64,000 nt of DNA, taken from Clostridium sp. DL-VIII (lineage in GTDB: Bacteria > Bacillota > Clostridia > Clostridiales > Clostridiaceae). The translations under genes were made by a program, and so were the position numbers. Positions 7,025 through 14,511 of the stretch are shown piece after piece. The notes beneath the pieces were generated by a model. The model did no database searches. It was not told the DNA's origin and saw only the letters and a program-made list of their open reading frames with translations. The DNA is taken from contig NZ_CM001240.1 in the NCBI RefSeq assembly GCF_000230835.1, positions 196,001 through 260,000 of the forward strand, in the 5' to 3' direction. Positions within the stretch are counted from its first letter, which is position 1; every line of letters begins with the position of its first letter.

Positions 7025-8119
7025 TTAAAGAAGACTCTCATAAATATTACATACTTCTTTTTGAAATTTTAATATAATCTCTTCCTGTTGCCGAGATGGC
7101 AATATAGCTAATATTTCATTTCCCTTCTCATCTTCACCATAAGTTTTTATAATATCAATTTTTATATTATTAGTCCCTTTAAAGTTTATATCAATAATAA
7201 AAGCTTCTAATGTTGATTGTATAAGATATTTTAAACTCATTGAAGTAAAATAGAAGTTTTCTTTTTCAAACCTCTTTACAATTCCACTATCTCTAATGCT
7301 ATTTCCTTGTAATACAGCTGTTCTTATTCCTGCAAGTTCATCAACTGATATAACATCTGAGCTTCCATCTTCTTCATCATCGTCATTATCTAGTTCTTCT
7401 TTTTCTAAATCTTCCCCTTTACAAACACTCACACTTTTAACATCTATAAACTTCCACCCATTGTACTTATGAGCAATTATTTTATCATAAAATTTGATTT
7501 TATTTTCTTTTGTAAGTTTATCTAATGTTATATATTCTATATCAAATAATTTCAAATCATCTTCTGCTATATTTATTTGAGATATAAATAAGTCAAATTC
7601 TTTTAAATCAGAAGTATCATTTTGTCTAATATCTATTATCAATTTATTAGTATCATCGTTTGTTTTTGAAATCTTAACTCCTACTTCTTTAATTTTATCT
7701 TTTATAAGCTCAATATTACCTTTTACTTTTTTGGCATAAATCATCTTAAAATGAAGATTTCCTTCATTATCTTTATAAATATTCTCAACTTTATATTTTT
7801 CATTTTTTATTTTATAATTTTGAATTTCTTCATTAATTGAATCAATAAAATTTTCTGATAAAATTTCTTTATTCTTAGGAATTAACGTTATAATTGAAGA
7901 TTTTTTATAATTAGCAGTAGTCTGCATTAACTGTTGAATATAAGTAATATCGTCGCTTCCAAAAAAGAATGGGTATATTTGATTTGATAATTCTTCTGCA
8001 TTTCTCACTAATGAAAATATACCCTTTCTCCCCAAAAATCTCTTAAATTGTGAAGGCATTATTTGTTTTTCTTCAACAATTAATTTAACATCACTATTTT
8101 GAGTAAATTTCTCAACCAT
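7025..8119 (-). CDS. Unknown protein, third gene of the nuclease operon (364 aa)
   Basis: ATG at 8119 follows AAGGAGG. Residues about 12-65 (EEKQIMPSQFKRFLGRKGIF, then YPFFFGSDDITYIQQL) look like a small helical N-terminal domain. Residues 75-230 are alternating strands and helices. An acidic linker (236-251, mostly Asp and Glu) precedes a C-terminal domain. No catalytic motif is evident. It lies 22 bp after the PD-(D/E)XK gene and is surely co-transcribed. A partner that regulates or targets the nuclease is the natural guess. The two-gene GAPS4 anti-phage system, also nuclease plus partner, is a possible relative, unverified. Confidence 0.6.
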   Translation of the reverse strand: MVEKFTQNSDVKLIVEEKQIMPSQFKRFLGRKGIFSLVRNAEELSNQIYPFFFGSDDITYIQQLMQTTANYKKSSIITLIPKNKEILSENFIDSINEEIQNYKIKNEKYKVENIYKDNEGNLHFKMIYAKKVKGNIELIKDKIKEVGVKISKTNDDTNKLIIDIRQNDTSDLKEFDLFISQINIAEDDLKLFDIEYITLDKLTKENKIKFYDKIIAHKYNGWKFIDVKSVSVCKGEDLEKEELDNDDDEEDGSSDVISVDELAGIRTAVLQGNSIRDSGIVKRFEKENFYFTSMSLKYLIQSTLEAFIIDINFKGTNNIKIDIIKTYGEDEKGNEILAILPSRQQEEIILKFQKEVCNIYESLL

Positions 8120-8141
8120 TATTTAGAATCCTCCTTAGTAC

Positions 8142-9122
8142 TTATTTAGTATCTACTGGACTTAATCGTCTATTGTCTAATATATTTATTTTCACTTTAT
8201 TCATATTTACTTTTGACTTTTCTGATTTATTATTATTAAATTCTGTCTCTACATACATTTTAAATTTTACCTTAATCTGCTCTACATCTTCCTTTGATTC
8301 AGGATAAAAACAAAAAATATATTCATTAGCACTTTGAAGTTGTAATTCTCTAAACATACTAAGAAGATATTTAAAAGAGTTATCACCTATTTTATCAAAT
8401 GAAAATATAATTTTTTGATGAATAGTCTTTGTCACTGTTTCTCCATCATCTGAAGTTGATACTTTAGTAGTTTCATTATCCGCAAAAATATAACTTGAAT
8501 ATAATTGTGTCAATGTTATATGTGGAAATTTCTCAAGATTTGATTGTAAAATACTAGGATAATAAAATCCAAATTTATCTTTCTCATTGCTAAATTTTTT
8601 TTCTATGTATTCAAACATCGAATCCCATTTTTCAATTTCCTTATTACTTGCTATAAATATATTAGTAGTACATTTCTTGGAAGGATACTTTAACTGATTT
8701 AAATATTTTCTAAATTCTTCTTCATTATACTTTCCATCATTCGTATGTATTAATAATATTCCTGTATTTACTCCGTCACATTGATTTGTATATTCACCAA
8801 TACTTTCGTTAATTTGACTACATTCAATAGTATCTAATAATTGATTAAACCATTTCTGAATACTTGATTGATTTATTGATTGCCATTGATAATTTTTACA
8901 TTCAGTAATTATCCCTATATTTTGATTTTTATATGGGTCATAATACTTATGAAATATATCCACACCATGAGTTTCTTTTTTACCATTATTTTCATTTTTA
9001 TGAGTTGATTTATTACACTTTATTTGCTCATCTCTTGTTAATTCTCCCCATCCAAAACGTTCAAATAACTTTTCCCCAAATCCTTCTAATTTATCACCTA
9101 TCTTTTTTGCCTCTTCTCCCAT
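8142..9122 (-). CDS. PD-(D/E)XK nuclease-like protein, probable defence effector
   Basis: 326 residues, ATG after AGGAGG. The N-terminal 80 residues have the restriction-endonuclease layout: a helix (residues 7-22), then HGVD with Asp55 on one strand and ITECK with Glu74 and Lys76 on the next. This D-(x18)-E-x-K spacing is that of PD-(D/E)XK nucleases. A second strand pair (TGILLIHT, TNIFIASNK) follows. The C-terminal 150 residues are unrecognised. It is predicted to cut DNA. The first gene ends 12 bp upstream and the third starts 22 bp downstream. Position beside rlmH in an accessory block and lack of a methylase suggest an anti-phage or anti-plasmid effector. Confidence 0.7.
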   Translation of the reverse strand: MGEEAKKIGDKLEGFGEKLFERFGWGELTRDEQIKCNKSTHKNENNGKKETHGVDIFHKYYDPYKNQNIGIITECKNYQWQSINQSSIQKWFNQLLDTIECSQINESIGEYTNQCDGVNTGILLIHTNDGKYNEEEFRKYLNQLKYPSKKCTTNIFIASNKEIEKWDSMFEYIEKKFSNEKDKFGFYYPSILQSNLEKFPHITLTQLYSSYIFADNETTKVSTSDDGETVTKTIHQKIIFSFDKIGDNSFKYLLSMFRELQLQSANEYIFCFYPESKEDVEQIKVKFKMYVETEFNNNKSEKSKVNMNKVKINILDNRRLSPVDTK

Positions 9123-9134
9123 TACTATTCCTCC

Positions 9135-9812
9135 TTATCTGACGCAAATATCTCGAATCACTTCCAATATTTCAAACGAAATGTCTTCTTTTGCTTTATA
9201 TATTACTACACTTCCATTATTATTAATTATAATAGTAAGTGCTTCATCTTCCTCATTTGATAAAATCAAAGAAAGTTTCACTAGATTCTTAGTATATTTT
9301 TTTATTATTTCAAGCTGATTATTATGATTTTTTAAATCAAAAATACAGTTAGCAATAATTCCTTTTTCTATCTGATAATTATCAATTTTTACGTTTCCTA
9401 TTTTTACGTTCTTGTTTTTTAATTTAGTTACTATATTTTCAAGATTAATTATTATAGCATCTATCGTAACTTTGTGATTTAACAATATACCTAATTTAAC
9501 CACTAATTTATTTGCATTAGTTTTGCTTCCCCATACATCAAGTATTTTATTATTTAAGTCAATACAAAATGGAATTATTAAATTTCTTTTTACTATTACA
9601 GTTTCTAATGAATTAGTATCGCTATTATAAAAAATATCTTTCGAATTATAATATGTAATATAATATCCATCTAACATATTATTACAATCTTCGTTAATAA
9701 TAAATTTGTCATCATCTTCACTGTTTTCTGTCAATATTTTATTTTCTAATTCCTCTACAGACATATTTTTTTCTAATTCAAATTTCAAAAATTGCAAACT
9801 ATTTGTAGCCAT
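9135..9812 (-). CDS. Unknown protein, first gene of the nuclease operon (225 aa)
   Basis: ATG at 9812 is preferred because GGAGGGG ends 5 bp before it; a GTG two codons upstream overlaps that site. The product is alpha/beta, strongly AT-biased in composition (Ile, Asn, Lys) and without signal peptide or membrane helix. No known domain is seen. Repeated strand-like stretches (LIIPFCIDLNNKILDVWG, ALTIIINNNGSVVIYKA) suggest two similar beta-rich halves. It opens the operon, 12 bp before the nuclease gene, so it may be a sensor or specificity component. Confidence 0.6.
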   Translation of the reverse strand: MATNSLQFLKFELEKNMSVEELENKILTENSEDDDKFIINEDCNNMLDGYYITYYNSKDIFYNSDTNSLETVIVKRNLIIPFCIDLNNKILDVWGSKTNANKLVVKLGILLNHKVTIDAIIINLENIVTKLKNKNVKIGNVKIDNYQIEKGIIANCIFDLKNHNNQLEIIKKYTKNLVKLSLILSNEEDEALTIIINNNGSVVIYKAKEDISFEILEVIRDICVR

Positions 9813-10033
9813 AATCACCCCTCCATATAACTTAATTTTATAAAATAATATCTATTACTTTAATTTAATTTCATAATAGGTCTGTTTTATTAATAATCCA
9901 TTCTAATTCCCAAACCATATTATACATTCCATCTAATATCCGTCTTTACCCTTTATATTATTAACGCTCGCTTATTGCTCTTAAATTTAATTCTTCTACA
10001 CTACCCAACTATATTATATACATAACAAGAAAA

Positions 10034-10063
10034 ACTTACCATGCTTATTTTAATATGGTAAGT
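10034..10063 (-). terminator. Terminator of rlmH
   Basis: A 9-bp perfect stem (ACTTACCAT/ATGGTAAGT) with a 12-nt loop, followed by TTTTCTTG on the minus strand, 43 bp downstream of the rlmH stop. Confidence 0.75.
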
Positions 10064-10105
10064 CAATTCTATTAATTGTATATCCAATTTTAGTAAGTTT
10101 CGCAT

Positions 10106-10585
10106 TTATTTATGATATGGTTCACCCTTCATTATTCTAAACCCTCGATAGATTTGTTCTAATAACATGACTCTAAAGAGCTGATGTGGAAATGTCATCT
10201 TCGAAAAGCATAACTTATAATTTGCTCTAGCCAAGACACTTTTTGAAATTCCAAGGCTTCCGCCTATTATAAAGGCTATGTTTGAATCACCCATCACCCC
10301 TAGATTTTCTATGTAGTTTGCGAATTCTTCTGATGTTAATTGTTTTCCTTTCAAATCCATTGCTATTACAAACATGTTGTCCTTTATCTTACTAAGAATT
10401 CCTTGTCCTTCTTTTTCCTTAATTGCCTCTTCTTCTTTTTCTGAAGCATTATCTGGTGTTTTTTCATCTGCCAATTCTATTATCTCTAACTTGCAATATC
10501 TTCCTAATCTTTTCGAGTACTCTTCTATAGCTTCTTTTAAGTATTTCTCTTTCAATTTTCCAACTGTAATAATGGTTATATTCAT
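10106..10585 (-). CDS. rlmH: 23S rRNA (pseudouridine-1915 N3)-methyltransferase RlmH
   Basis: 159 residues, the full family length. Starts MNITIITVGKLKEKY and ends GEPYHK, both hallmarks of RlmH. The knot region FIIGGSLGIS binds S-adenosylmethionine in this SPOUT-class enzyme, which methylates pseudouridine 1915 in 70S ribosomes. AAAGGAG precedes the ATG. The last codons give TATCATAAATAA (complement of 10106-10117), the same core as the SCC attachment site in staphylococcal rlmH, and the accessory block begins directly behind it. Confidence 0.95.
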   Translation of the reverse strand: MNITIITVGKLKEKYLKEAIEEYSKRLGRYCKLEIIELADEKTPDNASEKEEEAIKEKEGQGILSKIKDNMFVIAMDLKGKQLTSEEFANYIENLGVMGDSNIAFIIGGSLGISKSVLARANYKLCFSKMTFPHQLFRVMLLEQIYRGFRIMKGEPYHK

Positions 10586-10756
10586 TTTTTCTCCTTTAGT
10601 TACTTACATATCATTAACTTATAAACTAAGAATATCATTTCATTATAGCTATTCAATTTAACATATTAATTAAACAAAATTCTGTATGTATAAGTCTTTA
10701 CATAATGTATAAATTTACTTTTTGATTATTTACCTATATTATACCTTAAAATAAAA

Positions 10757-10791
10757 GGAGTACTATTCAAAGTTTATGATATAGTACTCCT
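10757..10791 (-). terminator. Terminator of the ROK-HAD operon
   Basis: An 11-bp perfect stem (AGGAGTACTAT and complement) with TTTTATTTTA following on the minus strand, about 65 bp after the HAD gene. Confidence 0.75.
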
Positions 10792-10856
10792 ATTATTAAA
10801 AAGCCTTAAGTTACGCTAGTCGTACTACCACGCCTTAATAAGCTCATAATAATCTG

Positions 10857-11477
10857 CTATGTAAAATACTTCACAATTTCAATTGGTTTACTAAATATGA
10901 TTTCGCAATTAATGTTATCTGTTTTCTCTGAATATCTGCAATGTGCAAATTTTATTCCTGCCGCACACGCTGCTTCATAATCCACTAAAGCATCTCCTAT
11001 ATATATAATTTCTTCCCTATTAATGCCGTTATTATTCATAAACTTTATTAATGGTTCTGGGTTTGGTTTATGTTTTTCCGTATCTTCCTTACATATAAAT
11101 GCTTTAAAACTTTCTAATAAAGAACTCTCTTGTAAATCTTCTTTTAATTGACTATAAGTCTTAGATGTTACTATACCAAGGCAATAATTTTTTTCTAATT
11201 CTAATAACATTTCCTTTATTCCATCAAAGAAATAATTATAATTAGAATATTTCTTTACATTATCACTCCACTGTCTCCATGTACTTATAATCTTATCGTC
11301 CTTTACTCCAATCTTTCTTAAAGCTTCATCTCCAGGTATCCCCATTAACCTCCTAAGTTCTTCTTTCGAATATTTCTGACCATACAAATCCATCATAGTT
11401 TCTTGGAGCCCTAGAATATTTGACAAAGCTGTTTCTATTAAGGTTCCATCTACATCAAAAACAATCCACTTAATCAT
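10857..11477 (-). CDS. HAD-superfamily hydrolase, phosphoglycolate-phosphatase-like
   Basis: 206 residues with the four HAD motifs: DVDGT (Asp8 nucleophile, Asp10), VTSK (103-106), Lys137 in HKPNPEP and GDALVDYEAA (161-170, acidic metal ligands). The cap is the small helical type inserted after motif I. It is expected to be a cytosolic phosphatase of a small metabolite; the substrate cannot be read from the sequence. It lies 24 bp after the ROK regulator and is probably in the same transcript, so the substrate may be a sugar phosphate. Confidence 0.85.
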   Translation of the reverse strand: MIKWIVFDVDGTLIETALSNILGLQETMMDLYGQKYSKEELRRLMGIPGDEALRKIGVKDDKIISTWRQWSDNVKKYSNYNYFFDGIKEMLLELEKNYCLGIVTSKTYSQLKEDLQESSLLESFKAFICKEDTEKHKPNPEPLIKFMNNNGINREEIIYIGDALVDYEAACAAGIKFAHCRYSEKTDNINCEIIFSKPIEIVKYFT

Positions 11478-11501
11478 GCTTTTTCTCCTCAGCCATAAAT
11501 A

Positions 11502-12551
11502 TTATATTGAAGTTCCATTTTTAACAAGCTTTATTCCTGCATTCATAAATTCACTTGTTAAATACAACATTCCATCTAAATAATCTTTGCTGCTATCTTC
11601 AGATACTATTACCTTAGGAATTATATTATTTGCAGCATAATTTTCACTTGCTTCATTTATTTCATCTATGAGATTTCTTTTTAAAGCATCTCCTCCGACT
11701 ACAATAAATGCTGGATTTATAATGCAATTTAAAATTGCTATAACTCTTCCAACCACATCTGCATATTCTTTATCTTCTAGATCATTGTTTACTACATTTA
11801 ACAAATATCCTTCTTTTCCTATTGGCATAAATCCTAATTCACCCGCAAAATTATTTTCTCCTCGTATAAGGTTGCCATTTGCGATTATTCCAGCACCTAC
11901 ACCAAACTTAGAAAAATGAACATATATGAGATTCAATCCACTCATGTCTATAGTTTTAATTCTATTTATATAATTTAAACTAAATCCAAGAGCTATAGCA
12001 TTTAAATCATTCTCAAGTATAACTGGAATTTTAAATTTTTCTTCAATATAGTTTCCTATATCAATTTTTTCCCAATTATCAAGTTTATTTCCCGAGAAAT
12101 AATTCCCCTTATCAACTACTCCTGGTACTCCTATTCCTATAACTCCAATCTTATAGCTTTCAGTAACATTATTTATAAATTTATCTAAGGAATTTTTATA
12201 TTCTTTTCTTTCAAGTCTTGCTGCATTTTTTTTAATAATATCTCCTAATGGATTAGCTATGGCATAATGAATCGTATCTTCTTCAATATAAAATGATAGC
12301 AATAGATTTTCTTTTAAATTAAGCGCATACCTTTCAGCTCTTCTTCCTCCACTAGAGTTATCAAAACCTAATCTAACTATTTCTCTATCTTTTAGTAATT
12401 CTTCTATAAGTGTTCTCACTGTAGTTGCACTAATTCCTGTGCTGTTAGATATTTCTGCCTTAGTTGCAGAACCTTTATCTTTTAATACACGTTTAATTAA
12501 TGCATTATTTACCTTTTTCATAATCTGCGGTTTTCCTGATAAATCATTCAT
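11502..12551 (-). CDS. ROK-family transcriptional regulator
   Basis: ATG 12551 is taken as the start since AAAGG lies 8 bp upstream; an in-frame GTG lies inside that site. Residues about 25-65 are a winged helix-turn-helix (SATKAEISNSTGISATTVRT). The rest is the ROK sugar-kinase fold: a degenerate first phosphate loop, IGVPGVVDKG, ENDLNAIALG, FGVGAGIIANGNLIRGENNF and GELG. The usual CxCG zinc motif is absent. Such proteins are sugar-responsive repressors (XylR/NagC type). A perfect 18-bp palindrome 36 bp upstream is a likely autoregulatory operator. Confidence 0.85.
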   Translation of the reverse strand: MNDLSGKPQIMKKVNNALIKRVLKDKGSATKAEISNSTGISATTVRTLIEELLKDREIVRLGFDNSSGGRRAERYALNLKENLLLSFYIEEDTIHYAIANPLGDIIKKNAARLERKEYKNSLDKFINNVTESYKIGVIGIGVPGVVDKGNYFSGNKLDNWEKIDIGNYIEEKFKIPVILENDLNAIALGFSLNYINRIKTIDMSGLNLIYVHFSKFGVGAGIIANGNLIRGENNFAGELGFMPIGKEGYLLNVVNNDLEDKEYADVVGRVIAILNCIINPAFIVVGGDALKRNLIDEINEASENYAANNIIPKVIVSEDSSKDYLDGMLYLTSEFMNAGIKLVKNGTSI

Positions 12552-12586
12552 ATTTAACACCTTTAATTAATTTTATACTTATAACG

Positions 12587-12604
12587 GATACTTTTAAAAG
12601 TATC
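12587..12604. promoter_or_regulatory. Candidate ROK operator palindrome
   Basis: GATACTTTTAAAAGTATC is a perfect 18-bp inverted repeat, 36 bp upstream of the ROK start codon and in the promoter zone. Its size and position fit an operator for a dimeric repressor. Confidence 0.5.
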
Positions 12605-12651
12605 TGATATAAGTATAGTATATCTACTAGAAAAAAACAACTACTTTATGA

Positions 12652-12711
12652 ATAGAAAAAGTGCTCCTACTGGTAAGCTTTTTTCTTAACCAATATGAAC
12701 ACTTTTTCTAT
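12652..12711 (-). terminator. Terminator of the MFS gene
   Basis: Long stem with outer arms ATAGAAAAAGTG and CACTTTTTCTAT and an imperfect inner stem. It touches the stop codon of the MFS gene on the minus strand. The symmetric A/T flanks could make it work in both directions. Confidence 0.65.
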
Positions 12712-14153
12712 TATGCTGTTTTAACTTTTCTTTTAGACTTAATTCCATATAATCTATATGCTGTAAGCATTGCTCCTATTGCACATATAACGGCTGCTGC
12801 AATATATACACAATACATTCCATAGACAAAAACGTCATTTCTTCCTTCTATGTATCCAGCAACATGATATCCAATTTTACTGCTCATTCGATTATACAAA
12901 AGAGTAGTTGAAAATGATATTCCAAAAACCATTCCAAGGTTTCTTACCAATGCATTTACTCCCCCAGCAATTCCTAGGTTTTTCTTATCAACTGTAGACA
13001 TTACTAGTGAATTATTTGGAGATTGAAACATTCCATTTCCAATAGTCATTATTGCTATAAATACAACTAACTCTCCTATATGAGAGTATTCATTCAAGAA
13101 TCCCATCAAAAACAAACCTAAACTAGTTCCTATAAGACCTACAAATGTTAAAACTTCTGAACCCACCCTATCAGACATATATCCACTTAAAGGTGATACA
13201 ACTGATAATATTATTGGAGACACCATCATTAAAAATCCAGTTATTGAAGGTGACAATTTCATCACGTATTCTAAATAGAATGGTAATATAATGTTTGCAC
13301 AACTTATCGCTACAAAAGAAATAAATGCACAGAATATACTAAGTGAAAATAATGAGTTGCTAAATATATCTAGCTTTAATAATGGAGCTGGAACCTTTCG
13401 CTCAACCTTTATAAATATAATAAATAATACAATTGAAACTATAAGTGAAATTATAATTCCTATATTATCATACCCAATGTCATTTCCTAAAGTTAATGCT
13501 CCAAATAGTAATATCATAGTTAAGCCAAATAAAACAGCTCCTAATACATCTAGCTTTTCACTTGATTCTGAAGTATTATTTTTAGGATGTGTCCTAATAG
13601 CTAGAATAAACGATAAAATACCTATTGGTACATTAATCAAAAAGATATATTGCCAGCTTAAAACAGAAACTATTATACCTCCTATTGGCGGCCCTACCAT
13701 AGCTCCTAACGCAACAAAGGTTCCATTTATCCCTAAGGCTCTACCTCGTTCATTCTTTGGAAACACATGTGTTATTATTCCTTGACTGGTAGACATAGTT
13801 CCCGCAGCACCTATTGCTTGTAAGCATCTTGCAAAAACTAATATTACTAATGAATCTGTAAATCCGCATAAAAAAGATCCAAATGTAAAAATTATAATTC
13901 CTAACTTAAAAATTGTAGTTTTTCCCTTAATATCAGCCAATCTTCCAAATATAAGAATAGTTCCTACAATAACTATTAAATAGCTGGTGACTACCCATTG
14001 AATTGATGCCATACTTACTGAAAGCTTATCTGCCATAACTGGCAATGCTACATTTACTATACTTCCATCAAGAGTAGCCATAAATGTCAGAAGCACAGTA
14101 GTAAATAATATTATCCATCTCTTATCATGTATTTTGTTATCTACATTCTCCAT
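12711..14153 (-). CDS. MFS exporter, DHA2 (EmrB/QacA) type
   Basis: 480 residues with about 14 hydrophobic segments, the DHA2 number. Family motifs: LDGSIVNVALPVM in TM1, FGRLADIKGKT after TM2, and GAMVGPPIGGIIV (motif C of antiporters) in TM5. It is expected to be a proton-driven drug or metabolite exporter in the cytoplasmic membrane. It is monocistronic between two terminators, with AAAGGAT before the ATG. The adjacent ROK gene is transcribed from its own promoter on the same strand and need not control it. Confidence 0.88.
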   Translation of the reverse strand: MENVDNKIHDKRWIILFTTVLLTFMATLDGSIVNVALPVMADKLSVSMASIQWVVTSYLIVIVGTILIFGRLADIKGKTTIFKLGIIIFTFGSFLCGFTDSLVILVFARCLQAIGAAGTMSTSQGIITHVFPKNERGRALGINGTFVALGAMVGPPIGGIIVSVLSWQYIFLINVPIGILSFILAIRTHPKNNTSESSEKLDVLGAVLFGLTMILLFGALTLGNDIGYDNIGIIISLIVSIVLFIIFIKVERKVPAPLLKLDIFSNSLFSLSIFCAFISFVAISCANIILPFYLEYVMKLSPSITGFLMMVSPIILSVVSPLSGYMSDRVGSEVLTFVGLIGTSLGLFLMGFLNEYSHIGELVVFIAIMTIGNGMFQSPNNSLVMSTVDKKNLGIAGGVNALVRNLGMVFGISFSTTLLYNRMSSKIGYHVAGYIEGRNDVFVYGMYCVYIAAAVICAIGAMLTAYRLYGIKSKRKVKTA

Positions 14154-14323
14154 ATATTTTATCCTTTCGTATAAATTAGATTTTTCATATAAATAAGAAA
14201 CATAACTTATTTAGACTGCACTAACCAAAATGAAATACATAGTTACAATTGCAGCTGTATATGATTATAATATACTTTTATTATTTGCTCAAATAATGTA
14301 ATAATTCGTCGACTAATAAAATA

Positions 14324-14362
14324 TTATCCACAGATATACTTTTTATTCTCAACTTATCCACA
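14324..14362 (+). promoter_or_regulatory. Pair of perfect DnaA boxes outside the origin
   Basis: Two exact TTATCCACA nonamers, at 14324-14332 and 14354-14362, same orientation, 30 bp apart. They lie in the 358-bp gap between the MFS exporter and the chemoreceptor, about 41 kb from oriC. Confidence 0.65.
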
Positions 14363-14435
14363 TTTTATCCTTATTTTCTGAATAAAATCTATATCAGCTG
14401 TGTATAATTCTATATTAAACTAAAACTCATAAAAA

Positions 14436-14471
14436 ATACTCTCAAATGCATCGTTAGTGCATAGAGAGTAT
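14436..14471 (-). terminator. Terminator of the chemoreceptor gene
   Basis: A stem of about 13 bp (ATACTCTC plus ATGCA and complements), followed on the minus strand by TTTTTTATGAG. Confidence 0.75.
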
Positions 14472-14511
14472 CTTTTCTTTTAACAATTTATCTTTACTGC
14501 ATTTTTCAATT

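Noticed and set aside
1..10105. Second copy of the rlmH-end core TATCATAAATAA (left att site)
   Set aside because: Looked for on both strands by eye and not found; the element's other end, if any, is outside the window.
1..10105. Complete prophage
   Set aside because: No terminase, capsid, tail, lysis or integrase gene is seen; the Mor-like gene and small ORFs alone do not show a phage.
13291..13785. 164-codon plus-strand ORF
   Set aside because: Antisense to the MFS exporter; shadow frame.
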